Assembly (NCBI GenBank): GCA_030426925.1
Contig: JAUHXT010000005.1
Location: forward strand, 1 to 45,648
Length of the DNA stretch: 45,648 bases
Direction of reading: 5' to 3'
From: Alphaproteobacteria bacterium
GTDB taxonomy: Bacteria > Pseudomonadota > Alphaproteobacteria > Micavibrionales > Micavibrionaceae
Position numbers and translations under genes: made by a program. Below are positions 1-7,937 of this stretch, piece by piece (the first letter of the stretch is position 1; each line of letters opens with the position of its first letter). The notes below the pieces were generated by a model. The model worked only from the letters and a program-made list of their open reading frames with translations. It had not been told where the DNA came from and made no database searches.

Positions 1-780
1 GCGCAGATTTTAAAGGCGGCACGTTATCAATGGGTTGAACGGGCAGATATCACATACCTTCCTGAAATCAGAACCGATGCAGACCTTTGTGCAGCTTTTG
101 ATATGGTTCGGGCGTGCGAAACGCCTGTCGGTGTTCTTGCGACAAGTTTTGTCCTGCCGTGCAACGACGTATTTGAAGAGAAAGTCAGAAATTTCGCCGA
201 AGAGAAAGGCGTTCCTTACGTTCCTATCATGGATCCTGTCCTGAGTGCTTTTCGATCCCTTTACAAAACGCCGCCAAAAAGAATACCGGGATTTGTCAGC
301 GCTGTTCAATTTGCATTGGATAATGATGACGGGATCGGAGAAGAGGAAACGCTTCAGCATGCACGTATCGCATTTTTCGGGGTGTCGAGAGCCGGAAAAA
401 CATCTCTATGTCATCATATTGCGGCCCAGTACGGGCTGCGGGTCACAAACTGCCCGTATACTTTATCCGCCGGGATACCTGATAAATTCAAGGGATTGCC
501 CGATACGCTGAAAATCGTCCTTAGACGTGAGCCTGAACAGCTTTCTGTTATGCGCGAGGAACGTCTCGCCCACGGAAATCTTGGTTATAAGCAGAAAGGT
601 TACGTAGATATAGATTCTATAGAAGAAGAACAACAGGCGCTGGAACGCCTTGCCAGACAAAGCGGCTGGCCGATCATGAATGTAACAAACCTTGCTGTCG
701 AGGAAGCCGCAAAGCGGGCTATACAACATCTCAATCGTTTCAGAAAAGAAAGAGGGCTAGAGCCTTATACCTTCGGCTAG
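1..780 (+). CDS. ppsR: Pyruvate,phosphate dikinase / PEP synthase regulatory protein (DUF299 kinase-pyrophosphorylase), 5'-truncated by window
   Basis: The reading frame is open from base 1 to the TAG at 778-780, so only the C-terminal 259 residues are present and the start lies outside the window. The nucleotide-binding loop GVSRAGKTS (encoded around 380-406) and the following segments (IPDKFKGLP, LRREPEQL, YVDIDSIEEE) are those of the DUF299 family. These bifunctional enzymes switch pyruvate,phosphate dikinase or PEP synthase off and on by ADP-dependent phosphorylation of a Thr and Pi-dependent dephosphorylation, tying PEP synthesis to energy state. The family P-loop usually reads GVSRTSKT; here it is GVSRAGKT, still lysine-containing. 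Target choice (PPDK or PEP synthase) cannot be decided here. Confidence 0.9.
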   Translation, partial: AQILKAARYQWVERADITYLPEIRTDADLCAAFDMVRACETPVGVLATSFVLPCNDVFEEKVRNFAEEKGVPYVPIMDPVLSAFRSLYKTPPKRIPGFVSAVQFALDNDDGIGEEETLQHARIAFFGVSRAGKTSLCHHIAAQYGLRVTNCPYTLSAGIPDKFKGLPDTLKIVLRREPEQLSVMREERLAHGNLGYKQKGYVDIDSIEEEQQALERLARQSGWPIMNVTNLAVEEAAKRAIQHLNRFRKERGLEPYTFG

Positions 781-815
781 GGGTAGAATGATATGATGAT
801 CTGGCTTTGAAAGAA

Positions 816-891
816 TGGTGCCCAGGGGCGGGCTTGAACCGCCGACACATGGATTTTCAATCCATTGCTCTACCAGCTGAGCTACCTGGGC
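816..891 (-). tRNA. tRNA-Phe (anticodon GAA), CCA encoded
   Basis: On the minus strand the sequence folds as a complete cloverleaf. The 7-bp acceptor stem pairs GCCCAGG with CCTGGGC, followed by discriminator A and an encoded CCA (816-818). The anticodon loop TTGAAAA carries GAA, and the T-loop reads GTTCAAG. It lies downstream of rng, its usual position next to the infA-maf-rng block in alphaproteobacteria. Confidence 0.96.
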
Positions 892-1057
892 CTTTGCGGG
901 CTGCCATCGTTTCATTTGGACTGTGTTGCTTCGTCGCTTAAATAGTCTTCTATTCTGCGCTTCTTGCGCCTTGTCCAAATAAAACGCTGTTTGCCCGGCA
1001 AACAATCGATTTACGGCTTATAAAAGAAAGCGTGGGCCATGTCCAGAGGGTATTGGT

Positions 1058-2296
1058 TTAAATGTCTTCGAAAGAGCCGCTAAAATACTCAATCAGCGTG
1101 GGTGTGCGCCGTTTTCGGGTGATTTCCATGAGGCCGAGGGCTGTAATTCCATGAATTTGGGTGGTGCAGGGGTCTTCGGAGCAGACATCTTCCATTGCCG
1201 CAATCAGAATGCCTTCCTCACGCTTGTTTTTCATTTTCAGGAAATCAATGACGATTATGCCGCCGATATTGCGCAGGCGCAGTTGGCGGCCGATTTCCTT
1301 TGCCGCTTCGAGGTTGATATCAAGATTTGAGCCTTTATGCGTGCCGCGGTTGATATCAACCGCGCACAGAGCCGCAGTTTCCTGAATGATGATGTTCGCG
1401 CCACCCTTTAATACCGCGTAGGGGTGGAAGAGTTCTTCCACCTGGCCGAAGATGTCGCGGAAGTCAAAGAGAGCAAGGTTTTCGTACGGGTTGTCCATTT
1501 CGACCGGGGTGATTTTGGTCACCAGATCGGGGGCGTAAATTTCGCACCATTCCTCCACATTTTCAAACTGCTCCATCGTAACAATGTCGATGCGGTTGAT
1601 GGTCATGTGGGCGTTATCGCTCATCGTGCGCTGAATGGCGTCCGGGCCGAGCATAATAAGCTGTGGAGAGTCGCCTTCCAAATATTCCTGCAGACGTTCC
1701 CAGATAGAGCTCAGGATGTTGCCTTCGCGCATCAGGATGTCGGTTTGGGTGTTGGCGGCTGCAGCACGCAGGATGCAGCTTTTCATGTTTTCGATCGAAT
1801 CCAGCATCTTGTTCAACTGGCGGCGCAGTTTTTTATCGCGGATACGGTTGGAAATGCGGTTGGTTTGCATCATCGGCGCGAGGATCAGGTAACGACCGGG
1901 CAAGGTGATGTCCATGCTAAGTTTCGGCATTTTTGCCGGTTCCAGAGGTTCGGAAAGGGCGTCTTCGTCAGCGGGGATGTAACCGCTTTTTGCCTGTACG
2001 GCTATCATTTGCCCCGGTTTTAGCAATTTACCGATGGCTTCGCTTCCGCCCTTTTTTACGGGGCCGCGTTTGGGCTTAATGCGCACGTCAGCGTTGTGCA
2101 GAATGCCGGTATTGTCGATATCCAGTTCTATGATTGCGGCGTCCAGAGCCTTATCAATCCGCTGTACCCGGCCCCAGTAAATGGAGCCCCAGCGCACTTC
2201 TTCATTCTCCGGGTCGATCTCAAGGTCTTCGAGCTTGCCTTTTTCGACAGCCGCAACCCATAAGCTTCCATCCAGCTCATCAATGAGAATATCCAA
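1058..2296 (-). CDS. rng: Ribonuclease E/G family endoribonuclease
   Basis: 412 residues. RNase E/G enzymes are Mg-dependent 5'-end-sensing endoribonucleases that cut single-stranded RNA in rRNA processing and mRNA decay. An S1-like RNA-binding segment occupies about residues 36-130. The catalytic DNase-I-like domain shows the two metal-binding aspartates in AVDINRG (Asp314) and VIDFLKM (Asp351). The protein stops soon after the catalytic domain (TLIEYFSGSFEDI), so it is the short RNase G type with no degradosome scaffold. It starts 4 bases after the maf stop and is surely co-transcribed with it. yacG, commonly the next gene in relatives, is absent before the tRNA-Phe gene. Confidence 0.93.
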   Translation of the reverse strand: MDILIDELDGSLWVAAVEKGKLEDLEIDPENEEVRWGSIYWGRVQRIDKALDAAIIELDIDNTGILHNADVRIKPKRGPVKKGGSEAIGKLLKPGQMIAVQAKSGYIPADEDALSEPLEPAKMPKLSMDITLPGRYLILAPMMQTNRISNRIRDKKLRRQLNKMLDSIENMKSCILRAAAANTQTDILMREGNILSSIWERLQEYLEGDSPQLIMLGPDAIQRTMSDNAHMTINRIDIVTMEQFENVEEWCEIYAPDLVTKITPVEMDNPYENLALFDFRDIFGQVEELFHPYAVLKGGANIIIQETAALCAVDINRGTHKGSNLDINLEAAKEIGRQLRLRNIGGIIVIDFLKMKNKREEGILIAAMEDVCSEDPCTTQIHGITALGLMEITRKRRTPTLIEYFSGSFEDI

Positions 2297-2300
2297 GGGG

Positions 2301-2888
2301 TTAACCTTTCCGCCTGTATCCTGATCCTTCTAACATTCTTATTGTATCATAAAGGGATAGCCCAACGACATTGCTATATGAACCGGACAGGAATTTTATG
2401 TAGGCGGCGGCCAGTCCCTGAATTCCGTACCCGCCAGCCTTGCCGCGCCATTCGCCGGAGCGGAGATAAGATTCGATTTCATCCCTGTTCAGTTTTTTGA
2501 ACTGGACCTTTGTTTCCACAACGCGGGAGAGCCTTATCCCATCAGGCGTTATCAGGCAGATTCCGCCGTAAATCACGTGTCTGCGGCCCGATAATTGTTT
2601 CAGATATTCACGCGCCTGGTCTTCGGTTTCGCTTTTATCCAGCAGTTCACGTCCGCAGGCGACGACGGTATCGGCAGCCAGTATGAAGGATTCGGGGTTT
2701 TGGCTGGCGATTTTGGCCGCTTTTTCACATGCCAGCCGCTGCGCCAGCGCCTTTGGCATTTCCCCTTTGAGGGGTGTTTCGTCGATGTCTGCCGGGGCTA
2801 CCATATCAGGTGTTATACCGACCTGCGCCAGCAAATCGAGGCGGCGCGGGGAGGCGGAGGCAAGTATGAGTTTTTGGCATGGCTGCAT
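2301..2888 (-). CDS. maf: Maf-family nucleoside triphosphate pyrophosphatase
   Basis: 195 residues, normal length. Maf proteins hydrolyse non-canonical or modified nucleoside triphosphates to monophosphate and PPi, cleaning the nucleotide pool; some members affect division. Visible family motifs are the N-terminal LASASPRR (residues 8-15), the AADTVV segment near residue 71 with the catalytic aspartate, and GKAGGYGIQG near 150. Subclass (dTTP/UTP type or m7GTP type) is not resolved by inspection. It lies between infA and rng, as is usual in alphaproteobacteria, but here about 2 kb separates it from infA. Confidence 0.95.
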   Translation of the reverse strand: MQPCQKLILASASPRRLDLLAQVGITPDMVAPADIDETPLKGEMPKALAQRLACEKAAKIASQNPESFILAADTVVACGRELLDKSETEDQAREYLKQLSGRRHVIYGGICLITPDGIRLSRVVETKVQFKKLNRDEIESYLRSGEWRGKAGGYGIQGLAAAYIKFLSGSYSNVVGLSLYDTIRMLEGSGYRRKG

Positions 2889-2956
2889 TGCGAAAAAATC
2901 CTAGTTTTCTGCCGCTTTCCGGCGGGTTTTTGGGTGCGCCGCAACATGCATGAATC

Positions 2957-2980
2957 TTGACAAAAATGTGGCTTGCGCTA
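2957..2980 (+). promoter_or_regulatory. Promoter, Caulobacter-type: TTGACAAAAA-N10-GCTA
   Basis: TTGACA at 2957-2962 and GCTA at 2977-2980 match the alphaproteobacterial housekeeping pattern (TTGAC, then GCTANAWC). Transcription would start near 2990, which favours the ATG at 3013 for the next gene. The same TTGACAAAAA-N10-GCTA spacing recurs at 3599-3622. Confidence 0.5.
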
Positions 2981-3012
2981 ATGATTTGAAGGTTATAGTG
3001 AATGAAAAGTTC

Positions 3013-3360
3013 ATGAGCGGATATTCAAACGTATATAATGTCTCTATTATCAGAGACATCCAATTCAATCCATGGAAATTACTGGAAAGCACAAAGACAT
3101 ACCAGGAATACCTCCTTGGTTTGCCTGTATCCGTCAACCGTTTCGAATTCCTTATGGCCGCGGCCGGTGTGCCGGAAGCAGAAGACGCCAAATATCACGG
3201 ATGGGCCATCCGCGGGCTTCCCGGCGCCAAATACCACGCTATGACAGGTCAGGCGGAGAATACCCACCTTGTTCGCCAGCAGCGTGCTGCGGGCCGTGAT
3301 TTCAGGGAATATGTCGTTTTACAACACCCGGATTATTATCGATTTGCGCTGATGCGCTAA
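3013..3360 (+). CDS. Orphan small protein in the infA-maf gap
   Basis: I do not recognise this 115-residue protein. An in-frame ATG at 2950 would add 21 residues, but it lies upstream of the best promoter (-35 at 2957), so 3013 is preferred. There are no membrane segments and no signal peptide. The sequence is rich in aromatic residues, with a C-terminal stretch containing QHPDYYRFALMR and a central GWAIRGLPGAKYHAM. It is transcribed against the flanking infA and maf genes and is followed by a long AT-rich spacer. It could be a lineage-specific regulator or adaptor. Coding status is supported by frame length and promoter only. Confidence 0.6.
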   Translation: MSGYSNVYNVSIIRDIQFNPWKLLESTKTYQEYLLGLPVSVNRFEFLMAAAGVPEAEDAKYHGWAIRGLPGAKYHAMTGQAENTHLVRQQRAAGRDFREYVVLQHPDYYRFALMR

Positions 3361-3681
3361 TTTTTTTGCTTTTTTACTGAGGAGTATTAGAGGAAATTTG
3401 TGTGTTTCAAGTAATTGTCAGGTAATTAGAAGTATATTGTAAGAATAAACACCTGATCATTGTATTTTTTCATGTATACAACCTATAATTACAAGTAAAG
3501 TATATGACAAATGTCTACTTTACGATGTAATTATTGTAATTTTATTTGCTTTATTAATATCTTAATCTTTTTTCTGTGAAAAATTCCCTTTTCTAAATTT
3601 GACAAAAACTTTGGATGTGCTATCTTTAGGGTGTAATTATTTCGATAATTACTTGAGTAATAGAAGGTAGGAAAATAGAGG
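3361..3681. other. AT-rich spacer with inverted repeats and repeated TAATTA motifs
   Basis: No gene is seen. The spacer is much richer in A+T than its surroundings. It holds several TAATTA-like words (near 3411, 3422, 3486, 3528, 3634, 3646). It also has an imperfect inverted repeat with arms 3487-3502 and 3516-3532, and a perfect 8-bp stem with a TTCG tetraloop at 3633-3652. The last lies at the predicted 5' end of the mRNA of the next gene. Confidence 0.6.
3599..3622 (+). promoter_or_regulatory. Promoter, Caulobacter-type: TTGACAAAAA-N10-GCTA, followed by 5'-UTR hairpin
   Basis: TTGACA at 3599-3604 and GCTA at 3619-3622 give exactly the same spacing and the same ten-base start as the promoter at 2957. 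The predicted start point (about 3632) falls at the base of the GTAATTAT-TTCG-ATAATTAC hairpin (3633-3652), so the mRNA would begin with a tetraloop stem. Confidence 0.5.
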
Positions 3682-4020
3682 ATGTTGTTACAAACCCGAT
3701 TTACCGGTGTTCCCAGTGGCGCCCTTGCCAGTGAAGCGCTTGAGAAAGCTTCCAAGGTTCAGGGCATAGCTCATTATTATATTTCTAACGATTGTTTCTT
3801 CCAGATTCGCTTTACGATGTCCGCGCAGAACTTATGGGCATTGGATGAAGAGTTCATATCTACGATGATGGGCGGAATCACCTCCATGCACCCGTTCGGT
3901 GTACCGGCCCCGAAAGCCAAGTTGATGGATGGCGGTATGTGCGAAAACCGCATTATCGGTAACATCCGCAAGGCGGGACGTATGTTCCGGGCGCGCGGAA
4001 AAGACTACAAACTGCATTAA
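3682..4020 (+). CDS. Orphan small protein in the infA-maf gap
   Basis: 112 residues with no recognised family. An AGGA/GAGG-rich stretch directly precedes the ATG. There is no signal peptide. The C-terminus is basic (RKAGRMFRARGKDYKLH), and a glycine/methionine-rich middle includes MMGGITSMHPFGVP. It is preceded by its own promoter and a 5'-UTR hairpin, and followed by an inverted repeat at about 4019-4060 (TAGAAATT paired with AATTTCTA). It is oriented against infA and maf. It shares promoter design, but no clear protein similarity, with the gene ending at 3360. Confidence 0.6.
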   Translation: MLLQTRFTGVPSGALASEALEKASKVQGIAHYYISNDCFFQIRFTMSAQNLWALDEEFISTMMGGITSMHPFGVPAPKAKLMDGGMCENRIIGNIRKAGRMFRARGKDYKLH

Positions 4021-4088
4021 TAGAAATTTTTCCTTGATTTCGGCTTCAGAATTTCTATCTTTCAAAAAGAGATAGGAATAAAGAATTC

Positions 4089-4166
4089 ATGTCACATCTA
4101 ACCTGTTCAATTTTCGACACACGATGTTGCCGTCCGTGCGGCATTTGTGAGCCTATAAGTCACTAA
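4089..4166 (+). CDS. Possible 25-residue cysteine-rich peptide
   Basis: ATG at 4089 opens a 25-codon frame with five cysteines, including CCRPCGIC, ending in TAA at 4164-4166. AGGA lies about 12 bases upstream. The stop codon lies inside a perfect hairpin, CTAAAAG-TTT-CTTTTAG (4163-4179). It could be a metal-binding micropeptide, a leader peptide for the gene at 4239, or chance. Only the sequence pattern supports it. Confidence 0.25.
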   Translation: MSHLTCSIFDTRCCRPCGICEPISH

Positions 4167-4238
4167 AAGTTTCTTTTAGCCAGACGCGATCTTTTACCCC
4201 AAGACTTTTGATCGCCTTTTAAAACAGGACAAATTTTC

Positions 4239-4583
4239 ATGTTACAAGTTGTTAGCGAGGGGGCTGCCATGCAGGCGGCCATTCATACTGCTTTTCAGCC
4301 GGCCTTTCCGGTGGAGCGTATCTGGAGAGGGTGGATCGGGAACCTGTTTGCCCGCCCAACCTTTAATATCGTGGCGGCGGAATGCCGCAAAGCTTTCCTG
4401 TATGGCGAATCCTGCAGCGGCTCCGGGGGCAAGAAGATGAAACGCGGGCGTATGGGAACCGGCAAGGTCCGTACGCCGTACAGTATTCCGCTGGAAGGGA
4501 AAACGCTGGCCGCTATTGCACGGCATGCGCGCGCGCAATGGAAACGCACCCGTCCGGCCATGCGGATGTCCTTAAAAAAATAA
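4239..4583 (+). CDS. Orphan small basic protein in the infA-maf gap
   Basis: 114 residues. AGGACA lies about 10 bases before the ATG. It is strongly basic in the second half (KKMKRGRMGTGK, RAQWKRTRPAMRMSLKK), which would suit nucleic-acid or membrane-surface contact, but no fold is recognised. An in-frame ATG at residue 11 (4269) is an alternative start. The base composition is GC-rich like the core genes, unlike the AT-rich spacers around it. It is the third oppositely oriented gene inserted between maf and infA. Confidence 0.55.
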   Translation: MLQVVSEGAAMQAAIHTAFQPAFPVERIWRGWIGNLFARPTFNIVAAECRKAFLYGESCSGSGGKKMKRGRMGTGKVRTPYSIPLEGKTLAAIARHARAQWKRTRPAMRMSLKK

Positions 4584-4677
4584 TTTTTACGAGGCTGACA
4601 TTTCCCTTGATTTTGGGGGCAAATCGCTTCATTTTCCGTTCTCGTTTTTATACTGACGAACGGAAAGGAATGTTTAT

Positions 4678-4827
4678 ATGACGATGGTGACCGCATTCTC
4701 GGAGGCATCGACCCTCCCGCTGGTTTTCAATGAGAATTCAAGCGATGGAGGGTCAGAAACAACATCAGGTGCCGATGACAGTCGGTGCATGTGCAGCGGG
4801 CGATGGCCTGCCTTCTTATTCGATTGA
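4678..4827 (+). CDS. Possible 49-residue small protein
   Basis: A GGAAAGGA stretch sits 5-12 bases before the ATG. The frame encodes 49 residues, rich in Ser, Thr and Asp (ENSSDGGSETTSGADDS) with a CMC pair near the end, and stops at TGA 4825-4827. The clear ribosome binding site is the main support; the peptide matches nothing I know. From here to the infA stop at 4934 I see no further gene. Confidence 0.35.
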   Translation: MTMVTAFSEASTLPLVFNENSSDGGSETTSGADDSRCMCSGRWPAFLFD

Positions 4828-4933
4828 TCTTTTCGTTACTGTTTATTCTTTTTGCTTCCCAACACATAACAAATCACAGCCGCGAAAATCCGTTTTTCGC
4901 GTGTGCCGGTTCATGGCATGACGGGGGAAAGTC

Positions 4934-5152
4934 TTATTTTTCGCGGTAGATGATGCGACCCTTGGTCAGGTCATAAGGCGTCATTTCACAAATCACCGTA
5001 TCACCCTGCAGCACGCGGATGCGGTTTTTGCGCATTTTTCCGGCCGTGTGGGCCAGGATTTCGTGGTCGTTCTCCAGTTTGACGCGGAACATCGCATTCG
5101 GTAACACTTCGGTTACCACGCCTTTGAATTCTATGAGGTCTTCTTTTGCCAT
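4934..5152 (-). CDS. infA: Translation initiation factor IF-1
   Basis: 72 residues when started at the ATG giving MAKEDLIEF, the universal IF-1 start. An upstream in-frame TTG would add seven residues but contains the GGGGGA ribosome binding site itself, so it is rejected. IF-1 is a single OB-fold protein that occupies the 30S A site during initiation. The sequence is normal throughout ([54 protein letters not shown]). It is transcribed with UPF0262 54 bases upstream. Confidence 0.98.
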   Translation of the reverse strand: MAKEDLIEFKGVVTEVLPNAMFRVKLENDHEILAHTAGKMRKNRIRVLQGDTVICEMTPYDLTKGRIIYREK

Positions 5153-5206
5153 TGGAGTTATATAATCCCCCAAAAGGCAGATTGCAACGGTTTTCCAAGA
5201 AGGGGG

Positions 5207-5695
5207 TTAGCGAAGATGTGGAGCAGCCTGAAGCACGCAGACGAGAGTGAAGAAACCGCGGGCGGTCTCAAGGTCCATGCTGATCTTGTCTGATAAGCGT
5301 TCCATCATCAGTTCCGCGCCTTCGTTATGCAGGCCGCGGCGGCCCATATCAATGGCCTCAAGCTTGGAGGTGTTGCCTTGCTGGCGTACCTGTTCATAGC
5401 TTTCGATCATCATGAAATAGTCTTTAATCAGCCTGCGGTAAGGTTTTAGCGAGAGGACCAGTGCGGGCAGGGATTGTTTCTGCGCGTCCTCCATTTCAAA
5501 GATCAGGCGGTTGTCCTGTACCGATAAATTGACGACGTAGGGGGCTTTGCTGTCCTGTGTCGGTTGAAAGCGGCTTTTGTCTTTCAGGGATTTTAGCGCC
5601 AGTGTGCGTTCATTCATCATAAAAGCAGGGGCCGGTGTGTTGCCGGGGTAATTCAGGGCTATGGCCTCAATATCCGTTTTATGCGCGTGTTTCAT
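5207..5695 (-). CDS. UPF0262 family protein
   Basis: 162 residues, usual length. The family is nearly confined to alphaproteobacteria, has no known function, and typically sits between his genes and infA, as here. Diagnostic segments are VVNLSVQDNRLIFEM, LVLSLKPYRRLIKDYFMMIESY, AIDMGRRGLHNEGAELMMERL and the C-terminal LETARGFFTLVCVL. There is no signal peptide or membrane segment, so it is probably a cytosolic protein. It lies 61 bases downstream of hisG and 54 bases upstream of infA, suggesting one transcript. Confidence 0.93.
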   Translation of the reverse strand: MKHAHKTDIEAIALNYPGNTPAPAFMMNERTLALKSLKDKSRFQPTQDSKAPYVVNLSVQDNRLIFEMEDAQKQSLPALVLSLKPYRRLIKDYFMMIESYEQVRQQGNTSKLEAIDMGRRGLHNEGAELMMERLSDKISMDLETARGFFTLVCVLQAAPHLR

Positions 5696-5756
5696 CCTTT
5701 TACCATATCATGTTGCGGTGCAAAAAGCTATAAAATTGTGCATCGCAATAAGGGGG

Positions 5757-6407
5757 CTAAATCGCCTTGCGGAAGGCCTCAATCCAGCCCTGCATCATGT
5801 CCGGCATGGTTTTGAGCGCTGTGCGGTTGACGATCAGGCGGGAGGAAATATCCATGATGGTTTCCACTTCGGTCAGATGATTGGCCTTCAGTGTTCCGCC
5901 GGTCGATACAAGGTCGACAATGCGCTTGGCCAACCCTAAGGACGGGGCGATTTCCATGGCGCCGTTCAGCTTGATACATTCCACCTGAACGCCGCGCTTT
6001 GCAAAGTGCTTGCGGGTCAGGTTCGGGTATTTTGTGGCCACGCGGATATGGCTCCACTGGCGGGGATCGTCGGTGGCCGCATCTTCGTCCCGCATCGCCA
6101 CGGACAGGCGGCAATGACCTATTTTCAAATCCACTGGGGCGTAAAGCTCGGAATAATCGAATTCATCGAGCACATCAGAGCCGGCAATACCCAGATGCGC
6201 CGCGCCAAAGGCGGTGAAAGTCGCGGCGTCAAAGGCGCGCACGCGGATGATATCAAGGTTGCCGTGATTGGTGGCAAAGCGCAGGGCACGGGATTTGGGG
6301 TCGAAAAACGCGTCTTCGGGCTTAATCCCGCACTTGTCCAGCAAGGGCAGCAGTTCGTCCAGAATACGCCCCTTGGGCACTGCGAGGATGAGTTTTTCAG
6401 TCGTCAT
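5757..6407 (-). CDS. hisG: ATP phosphoribosyltransferase, short form
   Basis: 216 residues. HisG catalyses the first step of histidine synthesis, joining ATP and PRPP. The lack of the C-terminal regulatory domain (long form is about 290 residues) makes it the short type that works as a hetero-octamer with the HisRS-like subunit HisZ; hisZ is not in this window. Family segments include LAVPKGRI (residues 8-15), [11 protein letters not shown], the [10 protein letters not shown] stretch and the PRPP-binding [14 protein letters not shown] near 166-179. It lies 53 bases downstream of murA. hisD, the usual neighbour in related genomes, is absent. Confidence 0.95.
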   Translation of the reverse strand: MTTEKLILAVPKGRILDELLPLLDKCGIKPEDAFFDPKSRALRFATNHGNLDIIRVRAFDAATFTAFGAAHLGIAGSDVLDEFDYSELYAPVDLKIGHCRLSVAMRDEDAATDDPRQWSHIRVATKYPNLTRKHFAKRGVQVECIKLNGAMEIAPSLGLAKRIVDLVSTGGTLKANHLTEVETIMDISSRLIVNRTALKTMPDMMQGWIEAFRKAI

Positions 6408-6460
6408 GGGGAGTGTTGTAACGGCAACAGGTTACAAAATCACGTAAATTTTTCGCGGAA

Positions 6461-7843
6461 TCAGATGCGTTCGATATCGGCGCCGACGCTTGTGAGTTTT
6501 TCGACGATGTTTTCGTAGCCGCGGTCGAGGTGATAGATGCGGTTGACGGTCGTTTCGCCTTCGGCAACCAGCCCGGCGAGGATGAGGGCGACGGATGCAC
6601 GCAGGTCGGTTGCCATGACTTCGGCCCCCTCCAGCTTATCCACGCCGCGGATGATGGCGGCATTGCCCTGAACACGGATATCGGCACCCATGCGGTTCAA
6701 TTCCGGCACATGCATAAAGCGGTTTTCGAAGATGGTTTCGTTAATCATACCAGCGCCATCACACAAAGTGAGCATGGTCATGAATTGTGCCTGCAAATCG
6801 GTCGGAAAGCCAGGGTAGGGTTCGGTCATCAGGTCGACGCCACGTATTTTTGCACCGTTGCGTTTCACAACAACATCTGCGCCATCCTGTTTAATATCCA
6901 TCCCAGCTTCGTGAAGTAACCCTATGAGGGCGCTTAAGAAATCGGTGCGGGTGTTTTTCAGGCGAACTTCGCCGCCGGTCAGTCCCACGGCACACATATA
7001 GGTGCCGGTTTCGATGCGGTCGGGGACGACGGAGTGGGTTGCACCGTGCAGGGAGGCGACCCCCTCAATTTTTATTTCGGGGGTTCCGAGCCCGTCAATC
7101 CTCGCGCCCATTTTGATCAGCGCTTCGCCCTGATCGACAATCTCAGGTTCGCGCGCGGCGTTGGATAATACGGTGGTGCCTTTGGCCAGTGTTGCGGCCA
7201 TCATCAGGTTTTCGGTCGCGCCGACGGAGACTTTCGGAAACATGATCTCTGCACTATGCAGGCCGTTTGATGCTTCGGCCTTGATATAGCCGTTTTCAAT
7301 TTCAATTTCCGCGCCCATGGCACGCAGGCCGTTAATGTGCAGGTCAACAGGACGTGTCCCCAGCGCACAGCCGCCGGGCAGGGAGACTTCCGCATGACCG
7401 TGACGGGCCAGCAGGGGGCCCAGCACCAGCACGCTTGCGCGCATTTTGCGCACCAGGTCGTACGGCGCGACAGAATTCGTGATTTCGCGGGCGTGCAGGA
7501 CGGCGACTCCATCACTGCGCATGGCGATACGCACACCGAGATGGCTTAATACCTGCGCCAGTGTGCGAACGTCGCCGAGGCCGACGGGCATATTTTGCAA
7601 TTGCAGCGGCTGGTCGCTCAAAATCGCGGCGCACATATGTTTTAGGGCGGCATTTTTCGCCCCGCTAATACGGATTTCGCCGTTCAGGGCATTGCCGCCA
7701 CGCACGCGCATTTTGTCCAGACCGGAGGATTTGACCTCCGGTGCCTGTACCAGCTCTATGGTCTGGGCGGTTTCGTTCGGCTCGGCCCATTCCTCAACGC
7801 GTATATCGTTTTTCAGCGGTTCTGCTTTCTTTGTTTTGGACAT
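6461..7843 (-). CDS. murA: UDP-N-acetylglucosamine 1-carboxyvinyltransferase
   Basis: MurA transfers enolpyruvate from PEP to UDP-GlcNAc, the first committed step of peptidoglycan synthesis. The catalytic cysteine is present in [10 protein letters not shown] (Cys159), so fosfomycin sensitivity is expected. The substrate lysine is in SGAKNAAL (Lys63). The protein is 460 residues from this ATG, about 41 longer than usual. The canonical N-terminus aligns with LDKMRVRGG (residues 42-50), so translation might instead begin at the CTG near 7720 or the ATG at 7711. The extra N-terminus is acidic and low in complexity. A perfect inverted repeat, ACCGGAGG-N6-CCTCCGGT, lies just before this internal position. 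Confidence 0.95.
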   Translation of the reverse strand: MSKTKKAEPLKNDIRVEEWAEPNETAQTIELVQAPEVKSSGLDKMRVRGGNALNGEIRISGAKNAALKHMCAAILSDQPLQLQNMPVGLGDVRTLAQVLSHLGVRIAMRSDGVAVLHAREITNSVAPYDLVRKMRASVLVLGPLLARHGHAEVSLPGGCALGTRPVDLHINGLRAMGAEIEIENGYIKAEASNGLHSAEIMFPKVSVGATENLMMAATLAKGTTVLSNAAREPEIVDQGEALIKMGARIDGLGTPEIKIEGVASLHGATHSVVPDRIETGTYMCAVGLTGGEVRLKNTRTDFLSALIGLLHEAGMDIKQDGADVVVKRNGAKIRGVDLMTEPYPGFPTDLQAQFMTMLTLCDGAGMINETIFENRFMHVPELNRMGADIRVQGNAAIIRGVDKLEGAEVMATDLRASVALILAGLVAEGETTVNRIYHLDRGYENIVEKLTSVGADIERI

Positions 7844-7937
7844 AATCTCGGACTTATAAGCAATCTGACTTCAAAAGCCAACATGAATATCCTTTATAGC
7901 AAGAATAAGGCCATATTGGGATAATTTTCGTAACAAA

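Noticed and set aside
757-1005. Minus-strand frame over tRNA-Phe as a yacG candidate
   Set aside because: The frame reads straight through the tRNA and lacks the CPxC zinc motifs of YacG.
1424-2023. Long plus-strand frame opposite rng (199 codons)
   Set aside because: It is the mirror of the strongly conserved rng gene, with His/Phe/Val-rich content typical of antisense frames; no ribosome binding site or family match.
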